DNA of 64,000 nucleotides, taken from Arthrobacter sp. FW306-07-I (GTDB lineage: Bacteria > Actinomycetota > Actinomycetes > Actinomycetales > Micrococcaceae). The first letter of the stretch is position 1. Every line of letters starts with the position of its first letter. Positions 16,403 to 25,699 of the stretch are shown piece by piece. The translations under genes were made by a program, and so were the position numbers. The DNA is taken from assembly GCF_021800405.1 (NCBI RefSeq), contig NZ_CP084550.1, positions 3,348,001 to 3,412,000 on the forward strand. Direction: 5' to 3'. The notes beneath the pieces were generated by a model, which had not been told where the DNA came from, ran no database searches, and saw only the letters and a list, made by a program, of their open reading frames with translations.

Positions 16403-17580
16403 CGACTGTTAGTGCAGACCAGATCCTGCCCGCGGATGCGGACAAGGCCCTTTTGGTGGGGCGCGTCTGGGACCCGGAGACCGGTGGGCCGCGCGTGGTC
16501 TCCATCAGCGGACAGGACGTCTTCGACCACACCCCGCACGTACACACCGTTGCGGAACTTCTGGACCTGGACGACCCAGCGGGGCTCATTATGTCCACCC
16601 GCGAGTCGCCCAGTTGGGACCTGGCGGCCCTGATCGATGCTTCCCTGGCGCAGGACACGGAACGCCCGCACCTCCTGGCCCCGGTGGACCTGCAGGTGGT
16701 CAAAGCCTGCGGCGTGACGTTCGTGGACAGCATGATTGAGCGGGTCATCGAGGAACGGTGCGGCGGTGACTTCCACCAGGCCGCGGCCGTCCGTGAGTCC
16801 GTCCTGGCCGTTCTGGGCTCCGACCTCGCCAGCGTGCGGCCGGGCTCCGAGGAGGCCCGGCAGGTCAAGGAGGTGTTCACCGCCAAGGGGATGTGGTCCC
16901 AGTACCTGGAGGTGGGGCTGGGCGCCGACCCGGAAGTCTTCACCAAGGCCCCGGTGCTCTCGAGCGTGGGGTTTGGGGCTCGAATCGGCATCCCGTCGTT
17001 CTCGAGCTGGAACAACCCGGAGCCGGAGCTGGTCCTGATCGTGGATTCCCGCGGCCGGGTGCGTGGCGCGACGGTGGGCAATGACGTGAACCTGCGCGAT
17101 GTGGAGGGCCGCAGCGCACTCCTGCTGGGCATGGCCAAGGACAACAACGCGTCCTGCGCCATCGGCCCGTTTATCCGCCTCTTCGACGACCGGTTCAGCC
17201 TGGAGTCGCTGCGGAGCGAGGACATCACCATGACGGTGGAGGGAACCGACGGCTACCGTCTTGACGGGAAAAACAGCCTGTCCCGGATCAGCCGGCCCTT
17301 CGAGGAACTGGTGGGGGCCGCCTACGGCAGGCACCACCAGTACCCGGACGGCTTTGCCCTGTTCACCGGGACGCTCTTTGCCCCCAGCCAGGACCGGGAT
17401 ACGCCGGGCCTGGGGTTCACGCACAAGGAGGGCGACCGGGTCACGATCCACAGCGCCCAGCTGGGGTCGCTAATCAACACCACGGGCACCGCCGAGGACC
17501 TCCCGGCGTGGAGTTTTGGGATCCGCGACCTGATGGAATACCTGTCACGGTTTGTCCAGGTCCCGGTGCGGCAAAGCTAG
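16399..17580 (+). CDS. Fumarylacetoacetate hydrolase family protein (keto-deoxy-pentonate dehydratase-like)
   Basis: 393 residues, longer than simple FAH-fold hydratases and close in size and layout to the AraD1-like 2-keto-3-deoxy-pentonate dehydratases. The metal-binding and active-site region is in the C-terminal half, with NNPEPELVLIVDSRGRV, GATVGNDVNLRD and AKDNNASCAIGPFIR. PVDLQVVKACGVTFVDSMI in the middle is also family-typical. It would remove water from a 2-keto-3-deoxy acid to give a semialdehyde, which the upstream, translationally coupled dehydrogenase oxidises. This makes the pair a non-phosphorylative sugar-acid route. The substrate is not fixed by sequence. Confidence 0.82.
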   Translation: MTTVSADQILPADADKALLVGRVWDPETGGPRVVSISGQDVFDHTPHVHTVAELLDLDDPAGLIMSTRESPSWDLAALIDASLAQDTERPHLLAPVDLQVVKACGVTFVDSMIERVIEERCGGDFHQAAAVRESVLAVLGSDLASVRPGSEEARQVKEVFTAKGMWSQYLEVGLGADPEVFTKAPVLSSVGFGARIGIPSFSSWNNPEPELVLIVDSRGRVRGATVGNDVNLRDVEGRSALLLGMAKDNNASCAIGPFIRLFDDRFSLESLRSEDITMTVEGTDGYRLDGKNSLSRISRPFEELVGAAYGRHHQYPDGFALFTGTLFAPSQDRDTPGLGFTHKEGDRVTIHSAQLGSLINTTGTAEDLPAWSFGIRDLMEYLSRFVQVPVRQS

Positions 17581-17603
17581 CGCCGCAAATATATGACCCA
17601 GGG

Positions 17604-17640
17604 AAAGGCCCAGTAACTACCGACCAGGTTCTGGGCCTTT
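17604..17640. terminator. Bidirectional terminator between the FAH and GntR genes
   Basis: AAAGGCCCAG (17604-17613) and CTGGGCCTTT (17631-17640) form a 10-bp perfect stem with a 17-nt loop and flanking A/T on both sides. It lies between two convergent stop codons. Confidence 0.8.
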
Positions 17641-17648
17641 TCCGCGTC

Positions 17649-18347
17649 CTACTGCTGCCCGAACTTCTGCAGGCTGAGCGAGCGGCTCCTGATCCCCTCG
17701 ATGTGGCTGTTCATCGCGGCCGTCGCCGCGGCCGGGTTCCCTGCCTTGAACGCATCGATGATGGCCTGGTGCTCCTGCACGGTGTGGTCGCCGCTCATGT
17801 CGTTGTGCACCATGAGCCGGAACCGCTGGATGTGCCCCTCGATGGAGCCGTAGGCGCGGAGCAGGAACTCGTTGTCGGTGGCTTCCACGATGCGCCGGTG
17901 GAAGTTCTCGTCTGCCTGCCAGTAGGCCCGGTAACCCGCGAAGGTGTCGCCCCCATGGCGCGACGCCTCAAGGTCGCGGTGGAGCTTTTCCAGGTCCGCC
18001 ACCAGCTCCTCGGTTGAGTTGGTGCAGGCAATGCTGGTGCACGCGGGTTCCAGGATCGCCCGCGAGGTCAGCAGCGCCGCGACGTCGCTGGCTGTCGGTT
18101 CGGGGGCCACCTTGTAACCACGCAGGGCTTCGCGCCGGACCATGCCGGTTGTTTCCAGCCGCGCCAGGGCTTCCCGGACCGGCGTGGAGGACACCTTGAA
18201 GCGCTTGGCCAGCCCGTCGATGCTCAGCGGCGAGCCCGTGGAGATCTTGTCATCCAGCAACAGGGACAGGATGGCCTCGAACACCTGGTCAACCAGCATG
18301 GGCCGGCCGGGGATGAGTACTTCTTCTTCAGGCGAAGCGGCGTTCAT
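17649..18347 (-). CDS. GntR-family regulator with FCD domain
   Basis: 232 residues. The N-terminal winged helix (about residues 15-80) contains IDGLAKRFKVSSTPVREAL, the signature of the FadR branch of GntR proteins. The C-terminal helical FCD domain has ENFHRRIVEATDNEFL, HNDMSGDHTVQEH and MNSHIEG, whose Asp/His residues usually bind a metal and organic-acid ligand. It is divergent from the ABC transporter operon, with a palindrome at 18452-18464 between them. It probably represses itself and the transporter/oxidase operon until the hydroxyacid or keto acid substrate is present. Confidence 0.9.
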   Translation of the reverse strand: MNAASPEEEVLIPGRPMLVDQVFEAILSLLLDDKISTGSPLSIDGLAKRFKVSSTPVREALARLETTGMVRREALRGYKVAPEPTASDVAALLTSRAILEPACTSIACTNSTEELVADLEKLHRDLEASRHGGDTFAGYRAYWQADENFHRRIVEATDNEFLLRAYGSIEGHIQRFRLMVHNDMSGDHTVQEHQAIIDAFKAGNPAAATAAMNSHIEGIRSRSLSLQKFGQQ

Positions 18348-18451
18348 TTCGGAATCCTATGCGAAGTATCGGTCAACGAAGGCAGCGCCAGAGGCGCTTC
18401 CCGTCACAAAACAATGACCGCAAAAAAGGTGTTGGCGGAAAATCGTGCATG

Positions 18452-18464
18452 ATGTACGGTACAT
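18452..18464. promoter_or_regulatory. GntR-type operator
   Basis: ATGTACGGTACAT is a perfect 6-1-6 palindrome midway between the divergent GntR regulator and ABC transporter genes. TGTACxGTACA is the kind of short GTAC-centred palindrome bound by FadR-subfamily GntR proteins. A partial repeat (CTGTACCAC) lies downstream near 18486. Confidence 0.65.
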
Positions 18465-18563
18465 GATACCGGACAGCGAAGTGATCTGTACCACAGCCAA
18501 GCTGCCCATCAAGGTTGGAAGCTCTCCTACCACCCCTCCTCCCCCACCTCCGAAGGCGTGTAG

Positions 18564-19478
18564 ATGATTCAGTTTCGATCGATGTTGGTGACCGTCGCCG
18601 CAGTTTCCATGGCGAGCGTGCTTCTCTCCGGGTGCTCCAACCCCGAAATGACCAGCTCAGCCCAGTCCGATGCCCCTAAAAGCTCGAGCTCCGAGGGGGC
18701 CGTCAAAGTCGACGAAGCCGCCGCCGCAGCACTCCCCAAGGATGCGCGGGACAGGGGAACGCTGACCGTCACCATGAGCCAGAGCTCACCTCCCCTGCAC
18801 TTCATGGCCGCCGACGGGACAACCATTCAAGGCATTGACCCGGAAATTGCCATGGCCCTGGGCCAGACGCTGGGCCTGAAAACGGAGGTAAAGAGCGGCC
18901 CCTTCGACGGCATCATCCCCGGTATTGCTGCCGGCAAGTTCGACATGGTGATTTCCCAGATGTCCCCCTCCACCGAACGCATGAAAGTCCTTGATTTCGT
19001 GGACTACTACCAGTCAGGCAGCGGCATCGGCGTCGCTCCGGGCAACCCGCAGCACCTGACTCTGGACACGTTCTGCGGCAAGCGTGTTGGCGTGCTGAAG
19101 GGTTCGTTCCAGGACCTCAAGCGCCTGCCGGCCCTGTCTAAGGCCTGCACGGACGGCGGCAAACCGGCTATCGAAGCCATGACCTACCCGGATATGCAGG
19201 CCCCCAACCTCGCCTTGACGGCCGGACGCATCGATGCGGTCTACATCGACGGACCCACCCTGGGCTACGCCATCAAGCAGGGCGGCCAGATCGAACTGCT
19301 CGGCGAAAAGGACGTCTCCCCCGTCAGCATCGGCTTCAAGAAGGGGGCGGGCATGGAAAAGGCGGTCCAGCTCGGCATGGAGTCTCTCGCGAAGAGCGGC
19401 AAGTACAAGGAAATCCTCGACAAGTGGGGCGTGGGCACCGGTGCAATCTCTGACTTCGCCTTCAACAAAGCGCAGTAG
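18564..19478 (+). CDS. ABC transporter substrate-binding lipoprotein (family 3)
   Basis: 304 residues. A lipoprotein signal peptide ends at the lipobox LLSGC (Cys24), followed by a Ser-rich linker. The mature part is a family 3 extracellular solute-binding domain, with DRGTLTVTMSQSSPPLHF, GIDPEIAMALGQTLGL, FDGIIPGIAAGKFDMVIS and the closing CGKRVGVLKGSFQ. These proteins capture amino acids or small carboxylates. It is the first gene of a four-gene operon (binding protein, permease, ATPase, hydroxyacid oxidase) divergent from the GntR regulator. The co-encoded oxidase suggests a 2-hydroxyacid or polar amino-acid-like ligand, but this is inference. Confidence 0.9.
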   Translation: MIQFRSMLVTVAAVSMASVLLSGCSNPEMTSSAQSDAPKSSSSEGAVKVDEAAAAALPKDARDRGTLTVTMSQSSPPLHFMAADGTTIQGIDPEIAMALGQTLGLKTEVKSGPFDGIIPGIAAGKFDMVISQMSPSTERMKVLDFVDYYQSGSGIGVAPGNPQHLTLDTFCGKRVGVLKGSFQDLKRLPALSKACTDGGKPAIEAMTYPDMQAPNLALTAGRIDAVYIDGPTLGYAIKQGGQIELLGEKDVSPVSIGFKKGAGMEKAVQLGMESLAKSGKYKEILDKWGVGTGAISDFAFNKAQ

Positions 19479-19482
19479 CCAC

Positions 19483-20441
19483 ATGGCCAACACAGCCACG
19501 GAACCCGACGCCAAGGCACCCGCCGGTGACGCGTTGGACCGCCAGCTTCTCCTGGGCCGTCCGCACCAGCGCCACGGAGGGTTGTGGCTGACGGCGGCAA
19601 TCGTCCTGTTCGCGATCTTCCTGGTGGGCTACTCCCTCGTCACCAATCCGCGGTTCGAGTGGAACGTGGTCTTCGGCTGGTTCACCTCGGAGCGGCTGTT
19701 CACAGGCCTCCTGCGCACGCTGGGACTGACGGCCATTTCCATGGCTGTGGGAATCGTCGTCGGCGTCCTGCTGGCGCTGGCCAGGCTCGCCCCGAACGCC
19801 ATTGTGGCAGGGACCGCCGCGTTCCTGGTCTGGCTCTTCCGCGGGGTGCCGGTCTTCGTCCAACTCCTCTTCTGGGGCTTTATCGCCGCCATCTACCCAC
19901 GGATTGCGGTGGGCGTGCCGTTCGGGCCCGAGTTCTTCTCGGTGGATGCCAACGTGCTCATCACCCCCTTCATGGCGGCAATCCTCGGCCTGGGCCTGAA
20001 TGAAGGCGCCTACATGTCCGAGATCGTCCGGGCAGGGCTCCTGAGCGTCAACCGTGGACAAACGGAAGCGGCCACGGCCCTGGGCATGCGCCGGTTCGCG
20101 ATACTTTCCCGGATCGTCCTGCCACAGGCAATGAAGATCATCATCCCGCCAACGGGCAACCAGACCATCTCCATGCTGAAGACCACCTCCCTGGTGAGCG
20201 TCCTGGCCTTCCCCGAGCTGCTCTATTCAGCGCAGCTGGTCTACAGCGCCAACTTCAAAACCATTCCGCTGCTTATCGCCGCCAGCATGTGGTACCTGCT
20301 GGTGACCAGCGTTCTGAGCCTTGGGCAGTTCTTCATTGAACGGCACTTCAACCGGGGCGGAATCACTTCCGGACGCAGCCCCCGGCGGCCCCGCAAGCCC
20401 AAGGCTGCGAGCCCACGCACCACACCAGAGGAGGCCCGGCC

Positions 20442-20445
<4 letters not shown>
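19483..20445 (+). CDS. ABC transporter permease (polar amino acid type)
   Basis: 320 residues. The N-terminus is hydrophilic (about 35 residues), followed by five to six membrane helices. The inner-membrane coupling loop is [30 protein letters not shown], the EAA motif of HisMQ-type permeases, and [21 protein letters not shown] is also typical. Only one permease is encoded, so it probably forms a homodimer. ATG 19483 follows the binding-protein stop by four bases. Its 3' end overlaps the ATPase start (ATGA at 20442-20445). The C-terminal tail is Arg/Pro-rich and cytoplasmic. Confidence 0.9.
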
Positions 20446-21206
<761 letters not shown>

Positions 21207-21229
21207 ACCTTCACATTGGAGCAGGACCC

Positions 21230-22405
21230 TTGAGAAACAAATGGATTGTCAGCATTGATGACTACCGCAGGGCTTCCCGAAAGCAGCTGCCGAAGATGAT
21301 CTCGGATTATCTGGAGGGCGGTGCGCTGGATGAGACCACCATGCACGCCAACGAGGACCGGTTTGATGCCCTGATGCTCCGCCAGCGGTCCATGGTGGAC
21401 CTCCGCGGCCTGACCACCTCCACCACCGTGCTGAGGCACTCCCTGGCGATGCCGCTGATGGTGGCGCCCATGGGCATGCTCACCATCTTCCACCCGGGCT
21501 CTGACCCGGCCGTGGCCCGGGCTGCGGTCCGGGCGGGCTCGATCTTCATCCACAGCGCCTGGGCCGGCTGCTCGCTGGAAGAGGTGGCCAAGGTGGCCCC
21601 GGACAACCTTTGGGCGCAGATCGCCTTCTGGAAGGACCCGGCGGAGACGGCCAGCTACATCAGCCGGGCACGGGCCGTGGGCGTGGAGACGCTGGTGGTG
21701 GCGGGCGACGTCGGGTCCTCCAGCAAGCGCGAACGGGACCTTCACCACGGGCTGTCCATGCCGCCGCGCCCGCCGGTGGCGGACTACTTCAACGCGGCCA
21801 CCCGCCCGGCCTGGCTGTGGCGCTGGCTCACCGGCCGGAAGATGACCTACGGGAACTACCAGATCGACGGCCGGCCGCTGCGCATGAATGAAATGAACAA
21901 CTGGATGGCGTCCAACAAGAACCCGGGCGCCGCCTGGGAGGACTTCGCCAGGCTCCGGTCCGAGTGGAAGGGGAACCTGGTGATCAAGGGCATCATGGAC
22001 GCCGAGGACGCGGCCCGGGCCGTGGACGAGGGCGCGGACGGCATCTTCGTCTCCAACCACGGCGGCCGGCAGTTCGACTCCCAGCCCGCCACCATCGACG
22101 TCCTGCCCTCCATCGTGGACGCGGTGGGCGGCCGCGCGGAGATCTACCTCGACGGCGGCATCCGGCGGGGGCACGACATCGTCAAGGCAGTTGCGCTGGG
22201 CGCCAAGGCGGCCCTTGCCGGGCGTCCGTTCGCCTACGCCCTGGCCACCGGCGGGGAGCCGGCGGTGGACCGGGTGTTCGGTATCCTCCAGGACGAGCTC
22301 AAGGGGGCCATGGGGTTCGTGGGCAAGTCATCCGTTGCGGACCTGGACAGCAGCATCTTTGCAGGGCAGGTCCAGCCTTCGCCAGCTGAGAGTGTGCTCG
22401 TCTAA
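21230..22405 (+). CDS. FMN-dependent alpha-hydroxyacid oxidase, second paralogue
   Basis: 391 residues of the glycolate/lactate oxidase family. It has DYLEGGALDETTMHANEDRF near the N-terminus, LMVAPMGMLTIFHPG as an FMN-binding strand, IFVSNHGGRQFD with the catalytic His and Arg, and IYLDGGIRRGHDIVKAVALGA with GRPFAYAL for the FMN phosphate. Start TTG 21230 is preceded by GGAGCAGGA. It is the last gene of the transporter operon and ends in a strong terminator. Its neighbour at 12.8-14.0 kb belongs to the same family but differs around the motifs, so the two likely handle different hydroxyacids. Likely cytoplasmic or peripheral; substrate not known. Confidence 0.88.
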   Translation: MRNKWIVSIDDYRRASRKQLPKMISDYLEGGALDETTMHANEDRFDALMLRQRSMVDLRGLTTSTTVLRHSLAMPLMVAPMGMLTIFHPGSDPAVARAAVRAGSIFIHSAWAGCSLEEVAKVAPDNLWAQIAFWKDPAETASYISRARAVGVETLVVAGDVGSSSKRERDLHHGLSMPPRPPVADYFNAATRPAWLWRWLTGRKMTYGNYQIDGRPLRMNEMNNWMASNKNPGAAWEDFARLRSEWKGNLVIKGIMDAEDAARAVDEGADGIFVSNHGGRQFDSQPATIDVLPSIVDAVGGRAEIYLDGGIRRGHDIVKAVALGAKAALAGRPFAYALATGGEPAVDRVFGILQDELKGAMGFVGKSSVADLDSSIFAGQVQPSPAESVLV

Positions 22406-22417
22406 TGACGGCATCAA

Positions 22418-22453
22418 GAACTGCCCGCCTCCCCCAAAGGAGGCGGGCAGTTC
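22418..22453 (+). terminator. Rho-independent terminator after the transporter/oxidase operon
   Basis: A 15-bp perfect GC-rich stem (GAACTGCCCGCCTCC with its complement at 22439-22453), a 6-nt loop and a following CTTTGT tract. Confidence 0.9.
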
Positions 22454-22460
22454 CTTTGTC

Positions 22461-22769
22461 CTATCGGTACCCGTCCACGATCGCGGCGGCAATCTCCTTG
22501 TATGCCCGCCGTGTCTCGGGCTTCAGCACGTCCAGCGTCACCAGGTCGCCATCAGCCACACCCCGGTCGTGCGGCACGGCGATGAGTTCGCGGCAGATTC
22601 CGGCCAGGTGCTCCTCGATCGCGTCCTTGTCCACCTGGGAGGACACCTCGTCCTTGTCCGTGATCACCACGATGGCGTCGCGGGCCAGCGGGCCAGCTTC
22701 TCGTAGCCGTGGCTGGCAAGCCGCGATCACCAGGTCGTCTGCGATTTCGATATGGCACAAAATGCCACT
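22461..22769 (-). pseudogene. Truncated ParA-like 3' fragment
   Basis: The translation covers only the last 100 or so residues of the ParA-like protein encoded at 25700-27094: DAIVVITDKDEVSSQVDKD, EEHLAGICRELIAVPHDRG and KEIAAAIVDGYR are nearly the same in both. Homology starts abruptly at the SGIL stretch (22769), and an internal deletion removes roughly 15-20 codons between DDLVIAA and DAIVV. The ATP-binding part is missing. It is a relic of duplication or recombination and marks the left border of the accessory segment before the intact copy. Confidence 0.85.
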
Positions 22770-22820
22770 TATGCCCCCAAGTGAAAGGCGAACACCGCGT
22801 ATGCTGCGGGGGATGCTGTC

Positions 22821-23809
22821 ATGGCCCCTACCGGCGACATCGTGACCGCGAAGGCAGCTTTCACGTCCAGCGCCACTTATTACGCTACCAAGTGGAACCT
22901 GTCCGGGTCGTACCCGGCCAAGGTCGCTTCGCCCCGCGACACCTCCAGCGTGAAGCTGAAACCAGTGCTGCTGGTGGACCGGGTGTCCCCGAACACCACG
23001 TGGGGCGACCTGACCCCGCTCTCGGTGAGCAACTCCAACATGTACGCGGTTGGCGCTGACCGCACCCTCCGTTCCTCATCGAACGGCGGCGCGGTATGGT
23101 CCAAGCTCGCCCAAGGCGGGGCCGGAAAGTACGCGAGGGAGGGCCTGTTTTTCCGTATATCCACTGCCGGGACAATCCTCACCACATGGCATCCTGACGG
23201 CGGCGGCGCACCCACCATCCGCGGCTCAACGAACTACGGGGCGACCTTCACGGACGTGGTGACAGCACAGAAACGTTGACTATCTGGGCCCGACCAGCGT
23301 GTGCCAGGACCCGGTCACCGGCAACATCTACATGGCCGAGTACGTGACCGCGAACGCTGCCACGCCGGCGACCTTCAAGGTCATCCGCTCCACAGACAAC
23401 GGTGCAACTTGGTCTGACTTTCGCGTCTTCCAACGAGACGCCCTAGCCTACCCGGCCACCGCGGTCCGGCACGGCCACGGCATCCAGTGGGAAGCACGGG
23501 CAGCGTATCTACGTCCTCACTGGAGACGCTGAAAACGCCTGCGGTATCTACCGGGTGAACGCCTCCGGCACGGACCTTGAGCCTGTACTGCGGAAGGACT
23601 CCCTGTCCGCGGTCCTCTTCGCAGCAACGGCAGCCGGCATCATGTTCTTCCCCAACTACATTGCCTGGGGGCAGGACCAGGCAGCAGCGGCTTACCTTCT
23701 GCGGATGAACCGCAACCAGCTTGGCGCAGCGAACCCCGCTGTTGCGAAGATCATGCATGTCCAGTCGTGCGCCTGGTACACCTGGCGCACGAGGTCGGAC
23801 GGCACTTAG
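22821..23809 (+). pseudogene. Decayed Asp-box (sialidase/BNR-like) protein gene
   Basis: Three consecutive reading frames carry parts of one beta-propeller-like protein. 22821-23279 includes SSSNGGAVWSKL and GSTNYGATFTD. A shift at about 23276 (an extra T in cgttgac) leads to a piece with CQDPVTGNIYMAEYV and RSTDNGATWSDF. A second shift near 23490 leads to GQRIYVLTGDAENACGIYRV and the end at 23809. The S-x-D/N-x-G-x-T/V-W units are Asp-box repeats found in exo-sialidases and phage tail or surface proteins. No clear start or signal peptide is left. Short fragments continue to about 24177 without a usable frame. It is not expected to make a working protein. Confidence 0.75.
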
Positions 23810-24173
23810 TGGCTCATGGGCGTTTCGAACCAGCTGCTACCGCGATCGGCTACCAGAGTCGGTCGCACATGGTGCTCAGCTAACGTCGCCTCATACCGGA
23901 GGACTCGTTTAGCGATGGCTCGCACGCTCAGCATAAAGTTCTCCCTGATGTGGGACGCCTTATTGAAGGGCTGCGTGCCATCCTGAAACTGGACGACAAC
24001 GCCACAGATATGCAGTGGCAAAACCGGTCCATGCGTGCCGCTAAGAACGCCGGGACAGCGCCCTACGTGGTCCGGTCAGTCAAGGTCAGCCCGGTACGCC
24101 AATCCAGTTCCGGGTCGATGAGGTCGTGGCAGCAGCGGTTACCTGCACGCCTACGTGACGTACGCCTGGGGTT

Positions 24174-25412
24174 CTAGCGGATAGGACCAGCGTTGGGACG
24201 AATAAGGTACTGGCTTTGCGGTACCTTCACCCAGTCGGGCGCATTGGGCTGATTCGCGGCGGGAGGGTCCTGCTCCCGCCGCGGACTGTCCAAGACCTTG
24301 AGGCGCGCAAAAACAGCCATCGCAACCCAAGCCGCAGGGGACGCTTCCCACATGCCAGACAGGTACAACGGGGCTGACCCTGCGAGGAACGCCCCAATGA
24401 GAAGCGGTTGCCGGGAGCCCGCCAGCGCGGTCCACATCAGCGCAACAAGGAGGCCCACACCAATCAGGCCAAGCCCCGTCCCGGTTTGAAGAACGAAGTT
24501 GTGCGCCCCGATACCTAGTCCATTCATGATGGTGAACGCGCCCGCGCCCAGCCCGACGACAGGGTTCTCCGCCCACATCTCCCGCGCAATCGGCCAAATA
24601 ATGAGCCGTCCCGACCAGTCGCCCGTGACACGCGTCCCTGATTCATAGGCGAGAGACGCCTGATCCGCTATGCCCGTCACGATACAGAAAGCCGCAACAA
24701 GGACCACCCCAACCAAAAGCTTGAGCGGCTGCCTCCGGATGACCGCGCACACCAGCGACCAGGCAACAATGCCGGCGGCCCCCACTTGAGCTGCGCGGGT
24801 ATCAGTGGCCATGATCCCCGCAATCACCACGGCGGAGGCCGCACCCAGCAGCAACACCGAGAATTTCGTCCGTCCCCGCGACACCCACAACACAACAATG
24901 AGCACCAACGCCGTCACCAGGGCGTAAGCAACATAGTTGATGTTCGCGTTACCGAGCACAGCTCGCCCACCCGTGGCCGCCGTCTCCGTCAGATCAGGAC
25001 CAAAGTAAAGGTTCTTCGCCACAGTGAATACCGCGCCGGTAACAAACCCGGCGGCGATCATCCGGAGCTGGCTCCTGGACTTGATCAGATCATAGGCGGC
25101 GATAAAAATCAGCAGCACCTCGGACCAAAGGACCGCAGTGGCGGAGGTGAAATCCTCGGCCGTCGTCCATGTCATCGACATCCAAGCCCACAAGGCAAAA
25201 AGGACTGCCAGCAAGACGGGCGGGTCTATTTTGAAGGTTAGGGGCCTGCCCAGGATCAGGACTGCTATCGACACGACAGGGGCAATCGAGAGCGTGAAAG
25301 CAGGATCGAACGTTGACAGGCCGGCAAGCGCTGCCATCAGCAACGTCCTGATGCCGATCATTGTTTCGCGTTTTGTGGCAGCAGCGACAAGCGCAATCCC
25401 CCCAGAAGTCAT
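24174..25412 (-). CDS. O-antigen ligase/polymerase-like membrane protein
   Basis: 412 residues with about ten predicted membrane helices and one larger external loop after AYESGTRVTGDWSGRLIIW. This loop and the following GLGAGAFTIMNGLGIGAHNFVLQ resemble the Wzy_C/O-antigen-ligase domain, where R-x-x-x-W and a conserved His (GAHN) are found. Such proteins polymerise or ligate undecaprenyl-linked oligosaccharides on the outer face of the membrane. It is separated from the main polysaccharide locus by 5 kb of accessory DNA, but could provide the polymerase that is otherwise missing there. The C-terminal 40 residues are hydrophilic and Pro/Asn-rich. Confidence 0.78.
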   Translation of the reverse strand: MTSGGIALVAAATKRETMIGIRTLLMAALAGLSTFDPAFTLSIAPVVSIAVLILGRPLTFKIDPPVLLAVLFALWAWMSMTWTTAEDFTSATAVLWSEVLLIFIAAYDLIKSRSQLRMIAAGFVTGAVFTVAKNLYFGPDLTETAATGGRAVLGNANINYVAYALVTALVLIVVLWVSRGRTKFSVLLLGAASAVVIAGIMATDTRAAQVGAAGIVAWSLVCAVIRRQPLKLLVGVVLVAAFCIVTGIADQASLAYESGTRVTGDWSGRLIIWPIAREMWAENPVVGLGAGAFTIMNGLGIGAHNFVLQTGTGLGLIGVGLLVALMWTALAGSRQPLLIGAFLAGSAPLYLSGMWEASPAAWVAMAVFARLKVLDSPRREQDPPAANQPNAPDWVKVPQSQYLIRPNAGPIR

Positions 25413-25446
25413 GACCTGATTCTAGAGGCAAGTGAGTCGTGGCGCG

Positions 25447-25620
25447 TCATACAGTCATCCACTCGCCGCCCTGCTGCTGCACCCAAAGTCGATAGACAAT
25501 AACCTGTGCTGCATCAGCGTGCTCCTTGCCAAGGACCTCCGCGTGCCTGCTGTCACGAGCCTTGAAGACTTTGACCTCAGCATCTTCTTTGTTTGTATCG
25601 GTGATTCGGTAGGTATCCAT
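25447..25620 (-). CDS. Small hypothetical protein
   Basis: A 57-residue acidic, soluble protein beginning MDTYRITDTNKEDAEVKVFKA; Glu, Asp, Lys and Ala are abundant and no membrane segment is seen. The amino-acid balance is more protein-like than the surrounding spurious frames. ATG 25620 has a weak CGGGG upstream; a longer frame to 25641 would add seven residues. I do not recognise the family. It lies between the O-antigen-ligase-like gene and the ParA-like gene, on the same strand as both. Confidence 0.45.
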   Translation of the reverse strand: MDTYRITDTNKEDAEVKVFKARDSRHAEVLGKEHADAAQVIVYRLWVQQQGGEWMTV

Positions 25621-25699
25621 GCCCCGATAATAGGGCCACATACGATCGGTCCCCCTCAGCAGCTATTGAAGAATTAAAAAGAGCAGCCCGCTCAAGCCG

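Noticed and set aside
17604..17640. Inverted repeat after the FAH gene as an operator
   Set aside because: Position between two convergent stops and flanking A/T tracts fit a shared terminator better.
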